A program made the position numbers and the translations under genes. Below, piece after piece: positions 1-6,754 of a DNA stretch of 11,479 bases. This DNA is from Verrucomicrobiota bacterium (GTDB taxonomy: Bacteria; Verrucomicrobiota; Verrucomicrobiia; Verrucomicrobiales; Verrucomicrobiaceae). The notes beneath the pieces are model-generated. The model was given only the letters and a program-made list of their open reading frames with translations, made no database searches and was not told the origin of the DNA. Positions within the stretch are counted from its first letter, which is position 1. Each line of letters begins with the position of its first letter. The stretch is taken from assembly GCA_009885275.1 (NCBI GenBank), contig VFKY01000013.1:1-11479 (forward strand). Direction: 5' to 3'.

Positions 1-80
1 ATAACCACTAAAATCCCTTGTTATTCCTGAGCACCAAATAACACTTTTTCTGTTATTGAGAGGGAAGAGCATTCCCTCAT

Positions 81-188
81 GGGGAGCGCAGGCCGCTGGC
101 TGCTGGTTTCGGCGGCCCGTCGGAATCTTCTGTAATGAACTTCTTTGACGAGCCGTCCAAGAATGCAGGCCAGCGTCCTGCGCTCCCC
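81..188. repeat. 108-nt two-tier palindromic element (REP/MITE-like)
   Basis: The ends form an inverted repeat: 81-100 is complementary to 169-188 at 19 of 20 positions (the C93/T176 pair is the only mismatch). Inside, 111-124 can pair with 144-157 through a core of CGGCCCGTC (113-121) against GACGAGCCG (147-155), with one C/A mismatch and flanking G-T wobbles. The whole element would fold into a long stem with an internal loop (101-110 and 158-168) and an apical loop (125-143). It contains no ORF and lies about 110 nt upstream of the promoter of the first gene. The form suggests an interspersed palindromic repeat or a non-autonomous mobile element. Whether it recurs in the genome cannot be seen from this window, and there is no obvious target-site duplication. 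Confidence 0.75.
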
Positions 189-299
189 AGAAATCCGAGA
201 GGGGAGACGATGAAATCACGAAAAAATGGGCGCAACACCCAGATTTAACCTGTTCTGGGATGAATTAAGCTTCATACGCCCGCAAAAAGGGGTGGATGA

Positions 300-328
300 T
301 TGACACTATCTCACGCAACCCCTAGGAT
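300..328 (+). promoter_or_regulatory. Sigma70-type promoter for the envelope operon
   Basis: A perfect -35 hexamer TTGACA (300-305) is followed after exactly 17 nt by TAGGAT (323-328), which matches four of six positions of the -10 consensus. Transcription would begin near 335, leaving a leader of about 15 nt before the GTG start at 351. Confidence 0.6.
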
Positions 329-350
329 GGAATTTCCATAAAAAATACCT

Positions 351-1511
351 GTGAGTAAGCCTTCCGCCATCCTAACCCATGATAATGATCACGCCTATAG
401 GGTCGTGCAGGTAGTTTTGGGCTGTCTGGCTTCCATTATCATCGCAGGGCTTATCTGGACAATCTGGCATAGCACCGAAATTTCGGCCAGCAAAGTAACT
501 TCTCATAGCCCACTTCCCTCGGCCATTCCCTTAGTCTTTAATCCCCCCTCAAAAATTGAGGTTATACCTCCATCGAAAGTGGCACCAATCCTGCCTGTTT
601 CTGACAACAAAATGATACTTGAGCCGTTGCAACCCCTCCCTCTGGTGCCGCTTGCCCCCGTGGCTGCCTTAGGGTCGCCTCAGTCACCCGCTAATTTAGG
701 GGCGATTCCGGCTCTTAGTGTATCAGACGCTACGACATTTCCGATCGAAGCATCTTCCACGGTGAAAGCCTTGAAAAATCCACAAATCCTCGAAGCGATT
801 GAGGCGGGTAAACTGGCTCGTAAGCAAGGAGACATGCAGGCATCTCTCGAAGCCTTGCGCGGAGCTGATGCCAAGGAACCCAATCATCCCCTCATTCTTT
901 CTGAAATAGCCCTAACGTATGAGGAGATGGGCATTCTGACAAAAGCTTCGGCAGCATGGCGCAGCATCGTAACTATGGGCGAACAGTCCGCCGGGAGTTA
1001 TTTTAACCTGGCAAAATCCAAATTAGATGGCCGCTCGGAATCCATGCTCAAAAACATCAGCGCTATAAAATTGGGCGAATGTCAGGTCATCCGTGATGCC
1101 TCTGCTAAAAAAGGGGAACGTATTGCTGTTCGCGTCCCGCTTCTTGCCACACCGGGAGCAGTGATTGATCCTGCGCAAATGGACATCCATGTTTATCTCT
1201 ATGAGTCAGTAAACAACGGCGAGCGCATCGAACAGGCCCGCGCAAAAGAGCCCTCTCTTGACTGGGTTTCTGCGCCGGTTGACTGGAAAGAATCGAACGA
1301 AGAACTTGTGGATGTAGTCTACGATTTGCCGTCGCCCAAACCAGAAGAGTTACGTGAGTTTGGCCAGAGAAAATTTCATGGGTATGTCGTAAAGCTTTTC
1401 TATCAAAACAAACTTGTCGGTGATGAAGCTCAGCCAGCCTCGCTTCGTGATTTCTCCCCAATGCGCAACAGTTCCACCGGTTTGGACGGCGCACTTTTCC
1501 CCAAGCAATAA
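351..1511 (+). CDS. Membrane-anchored periplasmic TPR protein
   Basis: Predicted inner-membrane protein of 386 residues with most of its mass outside the cytoplasm. Residues 1-18 are polar, residues 19-39 form one hydrophobic helix (VVLGCLASIII onward), and residues 52-125 are a proline-rich, probably extended linker. Residues about 147-213 contain two helical hairpins with TPR character: small residues at the A/G/A positions in EAGKLARKQGDMQASLEAL, then a second repeat around LILSEIALTYEEMG. The C-terminal part (about 236-368) is probably beta-rich and of no family I can name. The start is GTG; no earlier in-frame start fits the promoter, which gives a leader of only about 15 nt, and no Shine-Dalgarno is visible. 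The next gene begins 17 nt after the stop, so the two are almost certainly co-transcribed. By family behaviour it should be a protein-protein interaction scaffold, and its likely partner is the SUMF1-containing protein next to it; that link is inferred. Its specific function is unknown. Confidence 0.85.
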   Translation: MSKPSAILTHDNDHAYRVVQVVLGCLASIIIAGLIWTIWHSTEISASKVTSHSPLPSAIPLVFNPPSKIEVIPPSKVAPILPVSDNKMILEPLQPLPLVPLAPVAALGSPQSPANLGAIPALSVSDATTFPIEASSTVKALKNPQILEAIEAGKLARKQGDMQASLEALRGADAKEPNHPLILSEIALTYEEMGILTKASAAWRSIVTMGEQSAGSYFNLAKSKLDGRSESMLKNISAIKLGECQVIRDASAKKGERIAVRVPLLATPGAVIDPAQMDIHVYLYESVNNGERIEQARAKEPSLDWVSAPVDWKESNEELVDVVYDLPSPKPEELREFGQRKFHGYVVKLFYQNKLVGDEAQPASLRDFSPMRNSSTGLDGALFPKQ

Positions 1512-1528
1512 GACTCCCTTTCTATTTC

Positions 1529-3529
1529 ATGGTAATTTTATATGTTGATCCCATTTCCGAAGCACGCGCGTTGCGTGCAGCCTGCCTGCAAAAGCACGGG
1601 TTGACGGTGTATGAGGCCCCTGATGCGGAGAGCGCAGTAGAATTCGCACAGGAAATTGATCATATTGACGTGCTTGTCTGTGAAGGGTTCCTAGTTGGAG
1701 ACTTCACAGGTTTTGACTTAAGTCACGCGCTTCAGGAAAAATATCCCGAATTACGCACTGTGTTCACCAGTCGTCACAACCTCGTGGGTTATGAAGGTGT
1801 CATTGGCAGCAGTCCGGTGATTTACGATCCCGTGCCAGATGAGCAACTGCTCAAAGCGGTTATTGGAGGAGCGGAAGAGGGGCAAGCGCCGGTGGCGATA
1901 CTCGACAACGAAAGCGCGAATGAAACCCTGCCAACGCTCGCGCCAGGAACGGTATTGGGCAATTACGTGATCAAAGAACTTCTTACCGTAGAGCCTGATA
2001 CTGAAACCTATGCAGCAGTTCAGCAAGTTGTGGGCCGGCAAGTTGCCTTAGTCCTCCTCGATCCGATCAAGGCCATGGATCCCGCCATGCTCAGCAACTT
2101 TCAAGAACGGGTTCGAGTCAAAGCTTCCGTAACACATCCCAAAGTCGCCCCTCTCTATGAATCACTCGTGATAGATCAACTCTACTTCTATACGCGTGAA
2201 ATATCTCATGGAAAAACTCTGCTGGACATGCAGGATCAAGGCGACAAGCTGAGCGAAAAGGCCATGGTGGATCTTATTGCAGGCGTCACTGAAGCCATGT
2301 CTTACGGTACCGAGCGAGGCTTCCACTATCGCATCCTTACTGCGCTCGATGTTTCTTTCGATGCAGAACATCAGGCCTGTATTGTTAATGTTTTTCGCCC
2401 GCCCAGTGCGAAGCCTCACAACTTTCAGAAAGACACTAAAAAGTTAATCATGCTCCTGCGATCTGTGGCCGATGGCCCGCGTGCGCGACACCTTATCGAT
2501 GATTTGCTCAGGGAAAGTTACGACTGGGAGTCATTGCATAAAAAAGCCAAAGAACTTCAGGAAGAACATCGTGAGCGCAGTCTGCTTAAGCGTGTCGATC
2601 TCAAGGAGGTTGGAGACATCAAGGCCTCTCAGAATGCGAAAGGGACACCCAAATGGGTCTTTGTCGTGGCTCCATTAATTCTCATTGGATTATTCGTTGG
2701 ATTTTATGTTAAGAGCACTTTAGCCCCACCACCACCAGCTGCCCCGATCATCGAAACGATGCTTCTCATTCCTAGTGGGAACTTTATTTATCAAAATGCG
2801 GATAAGCCCACGACCACGGGTAAACGTTATTGGATTGATCAACACGAAATTACCATCGGTCAATACGCTGAGTTTTTGGAAGCTTTGGAGCAAGATCCCT
2901 CAATTATTTTGCGCTGCAATCACCCAGATCAGCCCAAAGACAAAAAAACGCATAAGCCAGAGCAGTGGGCAGCCTACCTCGCCGCTGCAAAAACGGGCGG
3001 GAACTTTAATAATCAACGCATGGACATCAACTGCCCGATCGTGAATGTGGACTGGTGGGATGCGCATGCGTATGCCCTGTGGAAGGGGCATCGGCTCCCT
3101 ACTGAGGAGGAATGGGAAAAGGCAGCCAGGGGAACTGATGGTAAAATATTTCCTTGGGGGGATGATCTGCGTCCACATGCCGCAAACTTGGGGTCAGACT
3201 ATGATCCAAAAGGCAAAGGTGGAAAGATCGATGGTTACAACTACTGGGCACCTGTCATTCATACACGTGAAGATATTAGCGCTTTTGGAGCGCTCGGTAT
3301 GGCCGGCAACGTGGAAGAGTGGACTGCGACGTGGGACAATCATCCAGATTACCCAGACACTCTCGTTCCAGTAGTTCGCGGTGGGCATTTTGCATTGACC
3401 ACGGTTAAAAATTTGCTCACACTCAGGACTTTGGCTCAATCCCCAGATAAAACTTCGCTAGCTCGAGGCTTTCGAACCGTTACAGACAAAGAACCACCCT
3501 TGGACGAACAAGTGTCCGTGACGAACTAG
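1529..3529 (+). CDS. Pseudo-receiver/pseudokinase/TM/SUMF1 fusion protein
   Basis: A 666-residue trans-membrane fusion. Residues 1-115 have a CheY-like receiver pattern, but only one acidic-pocket residue remains (D7), the phospho-acceptor position is Glu (E52 in DVLVCEGFL), and the conserved Lys is Asp (D100); T80 is kept. Residues about 140-350 resemble a Ser/Thr kinase (GTVLGNYVI, then VALVLLD), but the glycine-rich loop, the ATP-binding Lys (V175), the HRD Asp (HYRILTALD) and the DFG motif are absent. A transmembrane helix spans about 376-395, followed by a proline-rich stretch. Residues about 408-652 are a SUMF1/FGE-type (C-lectin-like) domain with its hallmarks: IPSGNFIY, HRLPTEEEWEKAARG, FPWGDD, MAGNVEEW, VVRGGHF and ARGFRTV. 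The C-terminal cysteine pair of true formylglycine-generating enzymes is missing. Kinase plus SUMF1 architecture is known in PVC bacteria, for example chlamydial Pkn1. The domains suggest a scaffold or sensor linking cytoplasm and periplasm; its ligand is unknown. Confidence 0.9.
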   Translation: MVILYVDPISEARALRAACLQKHGLTVYEAPDAESAVEFAQEIDHIDVLVCEGFLVGDFTGFDLSHALQEKYPELRTVFTSRHNLVGYEGVIGSSPVIYDPVPDEQLLKAVIGGAEEGQAPVAILDNESANETLPTLAPGTVLGNYVIKELLTVEPDTETYAAVQQVVGRQVALVLLDPIKAMDPAMLSNFQERVRVKASVTHPKVAPLYESLVIDQLYFYTREISHGKTLLDMQDQGDKLSEKAMVDLIAGVTEAMSYGTERGFHYRILTALDVSFDAEHQACIVNVFRPPSAKPHNFQKDTKKLIMLLRSVADGPRARHLIDDLLRESYDWESLHKKAKELQEEHRERSLLKRVDLKEVGDIKASQNAKGTPKWVFVVAPLILIGLFVGFYVKSTLAPPPPAAPIIETMLLIPSGNFIYQNADKPTTTGKRYWIDQHEITIGQYAEFLEALEQDPSIILRCNHPDQPKDKKTHKPEQWAAYLAAAKTGGNFNNQRMDINCPIVNVDWWDAHAYALWKGHRLPTEEEWEKAARGTDGKIFPWGDDLRPHAANLGSDYDPKGKGGKIDGYNYWAPVIHTREDISAFGALGMAGNVEEWTATWDNHPDYPDTLVPVVRGGHFALTTVKNLLTLRTLAQSPDKTSLARGFRTVTDKEPPLDEQVSVTN

Positions 3530-3599
3530 CGTATACTCGGATTGCGGGTATCATACTCACGAATACGCCGCCTTCACATCCGACACCTATCCTTCTTCT

Positions 3600-4484
3600 A
3601 TGAATCGTAATACCATCCCTCTTTTTCTCTGGGTATTAAGCTTACTGTTAACGGTAAACACTCCGTCTCTACAAGCTCAATACATGACTAACATAACTCT
3701 AAACAAACCTGCTTATCTCACGTATGAAGCCGTGGAAGCTACGGTTACGATCAACAATCGATCCGGTGCCGATATTGTGATGGGCGGTCCCAATGGGCAA
3801 TCTTGGTTAACCTTTGCCGTGATTGCCCCCAATGGCAACGCCGTGCCTTCCATGCAATTCCAAGCGGATGACAATATGATTTTTAAAAGTGGAACATCCA
3901 TCAGTAAAAAAGTTCTCATCTCCAACTTCTACACATTCTCGGAATATGGAACTTACTCAGTCAACGCAAGTATCTATCACCCTCCATCTCAACAATACTA
4001 TGGCTCCAACCGCGCACGCGCGCTATTCACCGACGCCAAACCATTCTGGGAACAAAGTTACGGCGTGCCGGTAGATCAGCCCAATGCAGGACAAATTCGT
4101 CGATATACCATCAGCACTCTGCGAGACACAGAACGCACCTGGCTTTATGTCCGCGTGCTGGAAGACAAAACAAATTTGAAGCTGACCACTTTTTCTCTGG
4201 GTACCTGCATCCTCGTCGCCGACCCCCAAATTACCGTGGACAGCAACAATAAGCTACACGTCCTCTTCATGGCGGTGCCCCACATCTACTCCCATGTCAT
4301 CATCGACACTCAGGGCAAATTAGAAAAGAGACGTTACTTCAAAGAATTGGAAACTAACCGGCCTAAGCTCGTTGTTCAAAACGATCAAACTATTGATGTT
4401 CAAGGAGGAGAACCCTACGACCCCACAGCGGTCGCCGCAAAACCCAAAGCTCGATCTGTTGGCCAACGCCCACCCGGACTCTAG
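3600..4484 (+). CDS. Secreted beta-rich protein of unknown family
   Basis: A 294-residue protein with a typical Sec signal peptide: a basic start, a hydrophobic core (PLFLWVLSLLLTV) and a likely cleavage after residue 26 (SLQA/QY). The mature part begins with a segment of about 115 residues (NITLNKPAYLTYEAVEATVTI onward) that reads like an Ig- or macroglobulin-type beta sandwich. The pattern of a YLTYE entry, an NNRSG turn and a GTYSVNASIY strand is typical of such folds. Residues 150-265 are a second beta-rich unit. The tail (about 270-294) is proline/lysine/arginine-rich and probably disordered. I do not recognise the family. It follows the SUMF1 protein by 70 nt on the same strand. A -10-like TATACT at 3532-3537 has no good -35, so read-through from the operon promoter is likelier. 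Its stop lies 5 nt from an opposing tRNA gene, with no terminator between them. Confidence 0.8.
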   Translation: MNRNTIPLFLWVLSLLLTVNTPSLQAQYMTNITLNKPAYLTYEAVEATVTINNRSGADIVMGGPNGQSWLTFAVIAPNGNAVPSMQFQADDNMIFKSGTSISKKVLISNFYTFSEYGTYSVNASIYHPPSQQYYGSNRARALFTDAKPFWEQSYGVPVDQPNAGQIRRYTISTLRDTERTWLYVRVLEDKTNLKLTTFSLGTCILVADPQITVDSNNKLHVLFMAVPHIYSHVIIDTQGKLEKRRYFKELETNRPKLVVQNDQTIDVQGGEPYDPTAVAAKPKARSVGQRPPGL

Positions 4485-4489
4485 TGAAT

Positions 4490-4563
4490 TGGTTACCGCG
4501 TAAGGATTCGAACCTTATCAAAGAGAATCAGAATCTCTTGTGCTACCGTTACACTACGCGGCA
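4490..4563 (-). tRNA. tRNA-Gln (anticodon CUG)
   Basis: Read on the minus strand, the cloverleaf is complete in 71 nt plus an encoded CCA. The acceptor TGCCGCG pairs with CGCGGTA (including one G-T wobble). The D arm is GTG/CAC, and the anticodon stem is AGAGA/TCTCT with loop TTCTGAT, giving anticodon CTG, which reads CAG. The T arm is TAAGG/CCTTA with loop TTCGAAT. The discriminator base is A73. It differs from the neighbouring tRNA-Gln(UUG) at four positions, one of them in the anticodon, so the pair arose by recent duplication or is kept alike by gene conversion. Confidence 0.95.
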
Positions 4564-4578
4564 ATTAATTACTTAATG

Positions 4579-4607
4579 ATATTACATAGCCGATACACTT
4601 CATGCAA
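4579..4607 (-). promoter_or_regulatory. Possible promoter for tRNA-Gln(CUG)
   Basis: On the minus strand TTGCAT (4602-4607) is followed after exactly 17 nt by TAATAT (4579-4584). Each hexamer matches the sigma70 consensus at four of six positions. Transcription would start near 4572, about 9 nt before the tRNA 5' end. This would let the CUG gene be transcribed independently of the upstream UUG gene. Confidence 0.4.
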
Positions 4608-4629
4608 GTTTAGAGGCACCACCTCATGA

Positions 4630-4703
4630 TGGTTACCGCGTAAGGACTCGAACCTTATCAAAGAGAATCAAAATCTCTTGTGCTACCATTACACCACGCG
4701 GCA
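4630..4703 (-). tRNA. tRNA-Gln (anticodon UUG)
   Basis: This is the upstream member of the tandem pair, also 71 nt plus encoded CCA. The acceptor is TGCCGCG/CGCGGTA, the anticodon stem AGAGA/TCTCT with loop TTTTGAT (anticodon TTG, reading CAA), and the T loop TTCGAGT. The discriminator is A73. It lies 109 nt after the end of gpmI on the same strand. I see no convincing dedicated promoter: GATAAG at 4725-4730 lacks a -35 at the proper distance. Read-through from gpmI is therefore possible. Confidence 0.95.
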
Positions 4704-4812
4704 ATTGCAGAATGCGGCCGCGAACTTATCCCCTTGCACGCAATTCGCAAGAAAGATTTGTTGTCGAAGCGAGGAAGGTAGAGGCCTGTTCAATTCAGCT
4801 TGCCGTTGGACC

Positions 4813-6366
4813 CTATCTCAATTTTTCTAACAAGCTGGAACCCGTCATCTCCACTGGCTGCTTAACCCCAAGCATTTTTAACAAGGTGGGAGCAACATCC
4901 GCAAGCCTCCCATCTTTCACTTTATAGTCAGCAGCATCTGCAGCCACATAAATACCGTGTACAAGATTCGTCGTATGCGCCGTATTCGGGGTGCCATCAG
5001 GGTTGCGCATCAGTTCGCAATTGCCATGATCCGCAGTGATAAAAAGCTTGCCGCCAAGCTCCAGCACTTTCTCTACGACCAATTTGACACTGAGATCGAT
5101 CGTCTCAACGGCATGAATACCCGCTTCAACCACACCGGTGTGGCCCACCATGTCGGGATTGGCAAAGTTGATGATGACTAGATCGTAATTACCGATACGA
5201 CGCAGAAGCTCAAAAGTTAAATCCGGCGCACTCATTTGGGGCTTGAGATCATAAGTGGCCACCTCCTTGGGACTGATAGCGAGATAGCGATCCTCCCCTT
5301 CGTAGGGTGTTTCCAATCCACCATTAAAGAAGAAGGTGACATGCGGATACTTCTCCGACTCAGCGGCTCTTAATTGTTTCATCCCAGCCTCAGCCACCAC
5401 TTCACCCAGAATGTTTTTCATGGTTGCTGACCCAAAAATAACCCGGCAGCCCAGGTCATAATAGGTCGCGTCATATTCTGTCATCGTATAGTAAGCCACC
5501 TTCGGCATTACCTCACGATCAAAGCCGTCGAAGTTTGATTTCAAAAAGGCGTCACTCAGTTGGCGGGCGCGGTCTGCGCGAAAGTTGAACCATAGTATCA
5601 CGTCACCATCATTGATGCGTTGTTCTTCTCCATGACTAAAAATCATGGGGGGCATAAACTCATCGCCGCGGGCATCTTTGTCATACGCAGAGGTGATCGC
5701 AGCGCTTGGTGAGCCATGGCACTTTTCTCCGCGCCCCAGCACGATAGCATCCCAGGCCAATTTGTTTCGGTCCCAGCGTTTATCACGATCCATGGCGTAA
5801 TAACGCCCGATGACCGTGGCAATTTTCGCGCCACTCGCCACCAAATCTTTCTCAAGTTTGGCAACGTAAGCAGCGCCTCCTTTGGGGGAAGTATCGCGGC
5901 CATCGGTAATGACATGCACCATGATATCCTCCGCCCCTGCAGCCTTTGCCGCATTACACAAAGCCACCAGATGATCCTGATGCGAATGCACTCCGCCATC
6001 ACTGATAAGGCCAAGAAAATGGAGACGTTTCCCTTTGGCTTTGGCAAACGCTTCAACTAAAACCGGGTTGGAAGGCAGTTCCCCATCGCGAATGGATTTA
6101 TTGATGCGAGTAAGGTCTTGATACACGATGCGACCAGCACCGAGATTCAAATGCCCTACTTCACTGTTACCCATTTGCCCGTCAGGCAGACCCACATCTT
6201 CTCCGCTGCCGCTAATCTTGCTCCACGGATAGCTCGCATATAGCTGATCGTGGTAAGGTGTGCTTGCCAATAAGGTGGCGTCACCATTTTCCTTGGCTTT
6301 AGCCTTGCCGCCGGGATTGATACCCCAACCGTCACGGATAATGAGAACTACGGGTTTTTTGGACAT
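4813..6366 (-). CDS. gpmI: 2,3-bisphosphoglycerate-independent phosphoglycerate mutase
   Basis: Cytoplasmic glycolytic/gluconeogenic enzyme interconverting 3- and 2-phosphoglycerate through a phosphoserine intermediate with two Mn2+ ions. At 517 residues it has the usual family length and is intact. Visible motifs are the first metal site VLIIRDGWG (D12), the catalytic serine in GQMGNSEVGHLNLG (S68), SDGGVHSH (124-129), TDGRDTSP (154-161), GRYYAMDRDKRWDR (187-200), FNFRADRARQ (260-269), the metal-binding NPDMVGHTG (403-411) and TADHGN (444-449), and AHTTNLV near the end. It is an alkaline-phosphatase superfamily enzyme with the inserted phosphotransferase domain. The start is ATG with no Shine-Dalgarno. 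Its neighbours do not form a glycolytic operon; two tRNA-Gln genes follow on the same strand. Confidence 0.98.
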   Translation of the reverse strand: MSKKPVVLIIRDGWGINPGGKAKAKENGDATLLASTPYHDQLYASYPWSKISGSGEDVGLPDGQMGNSEVGHLNLGAGRIVYQDLTRINKSIRDGELPSNPVLVEAFAKAKGKRLHFLGLISDGGVHSHQDHLVALCNAAKAAGAEDIMVHVITDGRDTSPKGGAAYVAKLEKDLVASGAKIATVIGRYYAMDRDKRWDRNKLAWDAIVLGRGEKCHGSPSAAITSAYDKDARGDEFMPPMIFSHGEEQRINDGDVILWFNFRADRARQLSDAFLKSNFDGFDREVMPKVAYYTMTEYDATYYDLGCRVIFGSATMKNILGEVVAEAGMKQLRAAESEKYPHVTFFFNGGLETPYEGEDRYLAISPKEVATYDLKPQMSAPDLTFELLRRIGNYDLVIINFANPDMVGHTGVVEAGIHAVETIDLSVKLVVEKVLELGGKLFITADHGNCELMRNPDGTPNTAHTTNLVHGIYVAADAADYKVKDGRLADVAPTLLKMLGVKQPVEMTGSSLLEKLR

Positions 6367-6434
6367 AGGTAATAGAAGCTACTGGTCGTTACTTCCATGC
6401 CTGCTATGCGATAGGAATCAAGCAGAAGGATAAG

Positions 6435-6451
6435 AAGTTGCCGCGCAACTT
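6435..6451 (-). terminator. Possible terminator of the small membrane gene
   Basis: A perfect 7-bp stem (AAGTTGC with GCAACTT, three-base loop) lies 24 nt beyond the stop of the small minus-strand gene. On that strand it is followed by CTTATCCTTCT, which is pyrimidine-rich but not a clean T run. It could also stay in the gpmI leader if transcription reads through. Confidence 0.45.
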
Positions 6452-6475
6452 TTGACAGGGACTTCTTTAAAGGCT

Positions 6476-6721
6476 TTAAAGCGTCGTTTTACGATTCGCC
6501 AAGGCACATTGAAAAGTGACCGCGAGGGCCGCTATGCCTAATACCAAGACAAAAGTTCTCTTTTTTCCCGGTAAAGCACTGTCAGGCAAGGGGGCAAAGG
6601 CGGACACGGCAGCTCCCATGTTTTGATTGATCATCAGTCCACTCGATTGCCCCAACTTATCTTCAGCGCAAAGAGCTGAACTAAGGAGCATGACTGCCGC
6701 AATGATTTTGATGATTGACAT
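6476..6721 (-). CDS. Small secreted/membrane protein with C-terminal anchor
   Basis: Hypothetical protein of 81 residues. ATG at 6721 is preferred over the in-frame TTG at 6757, because it puts a normal signal peptide at the N-terminus (MSIIKIIAAVMLLSSALCA, cleavage near residue 19). A polar segment without cysteines follows (about 20-54). A second hydrophobic helix (TFVLVLGIAALAVTF, about 57-73) is succeeded by a short basic tail (ANRKTTL). The layout of signal peptide, short ectodomain, PLPDSALP segment, helix and basic tail resembles a C-terminal sorting or anchoring signal such as PEP-CTERM, but the PEP motif itself is absent and lysine/arginine residues precede the helix. A plain bitopic membrane protein is equally possible. 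It lies divergent from hom and upstream of gpmI. The family is not recognised. Confidence 0.6.
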   Translation of the reverse strand: MSIIKIIAAVMLLSSALCAEDKLGQSSGLMINQNMGAAVSAFAPLPDSALPGKKRTFVLVLGIAALAVTFQCALANRKTTL

Positions 6722-6754
6722 CGTACATACAATGGCATTTTGGATATAATTTTT

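Larger units (their letters stand above)
1..350. other. Gene-free leader before the first operon
   Basis: I find no convincing coding sequence here on either strand. It holds a short AT hairpin (37-42 with 52-57), a 7-bp hairpin (60-66 with 72-78, loop 67-71), a 108-nt palindromic element (81-188) and a sigma70-like promoter (300-328), each described below where it matters. The last 26 nt of the gene to the left, if any, cannot be recognised. Confidence 0.6.

Noticed and set aside
1105..1494. A 129-codon minus-strand frame
   Set aside because: Antisense to the TPR protein gene, with low-complexity composition and no signal or domain.
1946..2580. An active serine/threonine kinase
   Set aside because: The ATP-binding Lys, the catalytic Asp and the DFG motif cannot be found at their expected places.
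2753..3484. A working formylglycine-generating enzyme (sulfatase activator)
   Set aside because: The SUMF1 fold is clear but the catalytic cysteine pair near the C-terminus is absent, and no sulfatase gene is nearby.
4490..4703. Two nearly identical 74-nt units that first look like a repeat array
   Set aside because: Both fold as complete tRNA-Gln cloverleafs on the minus strand, so they are tRNA genes and not CRISPR-like or attachment-site repeats.
5643..6056. A 137-codon frame overlapping gpmI on the same strand
   Set aside because: It is an alternative frame of gpmI, whose own frame carries every family motif.
6715..6750. TTGACA (6715) with TATAAT (6745) as a plus-strand promoter for hom
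   Set aside because: Both hexamers are perfect, but the spacer is 24 nt, well outside the 16-18 nt range.
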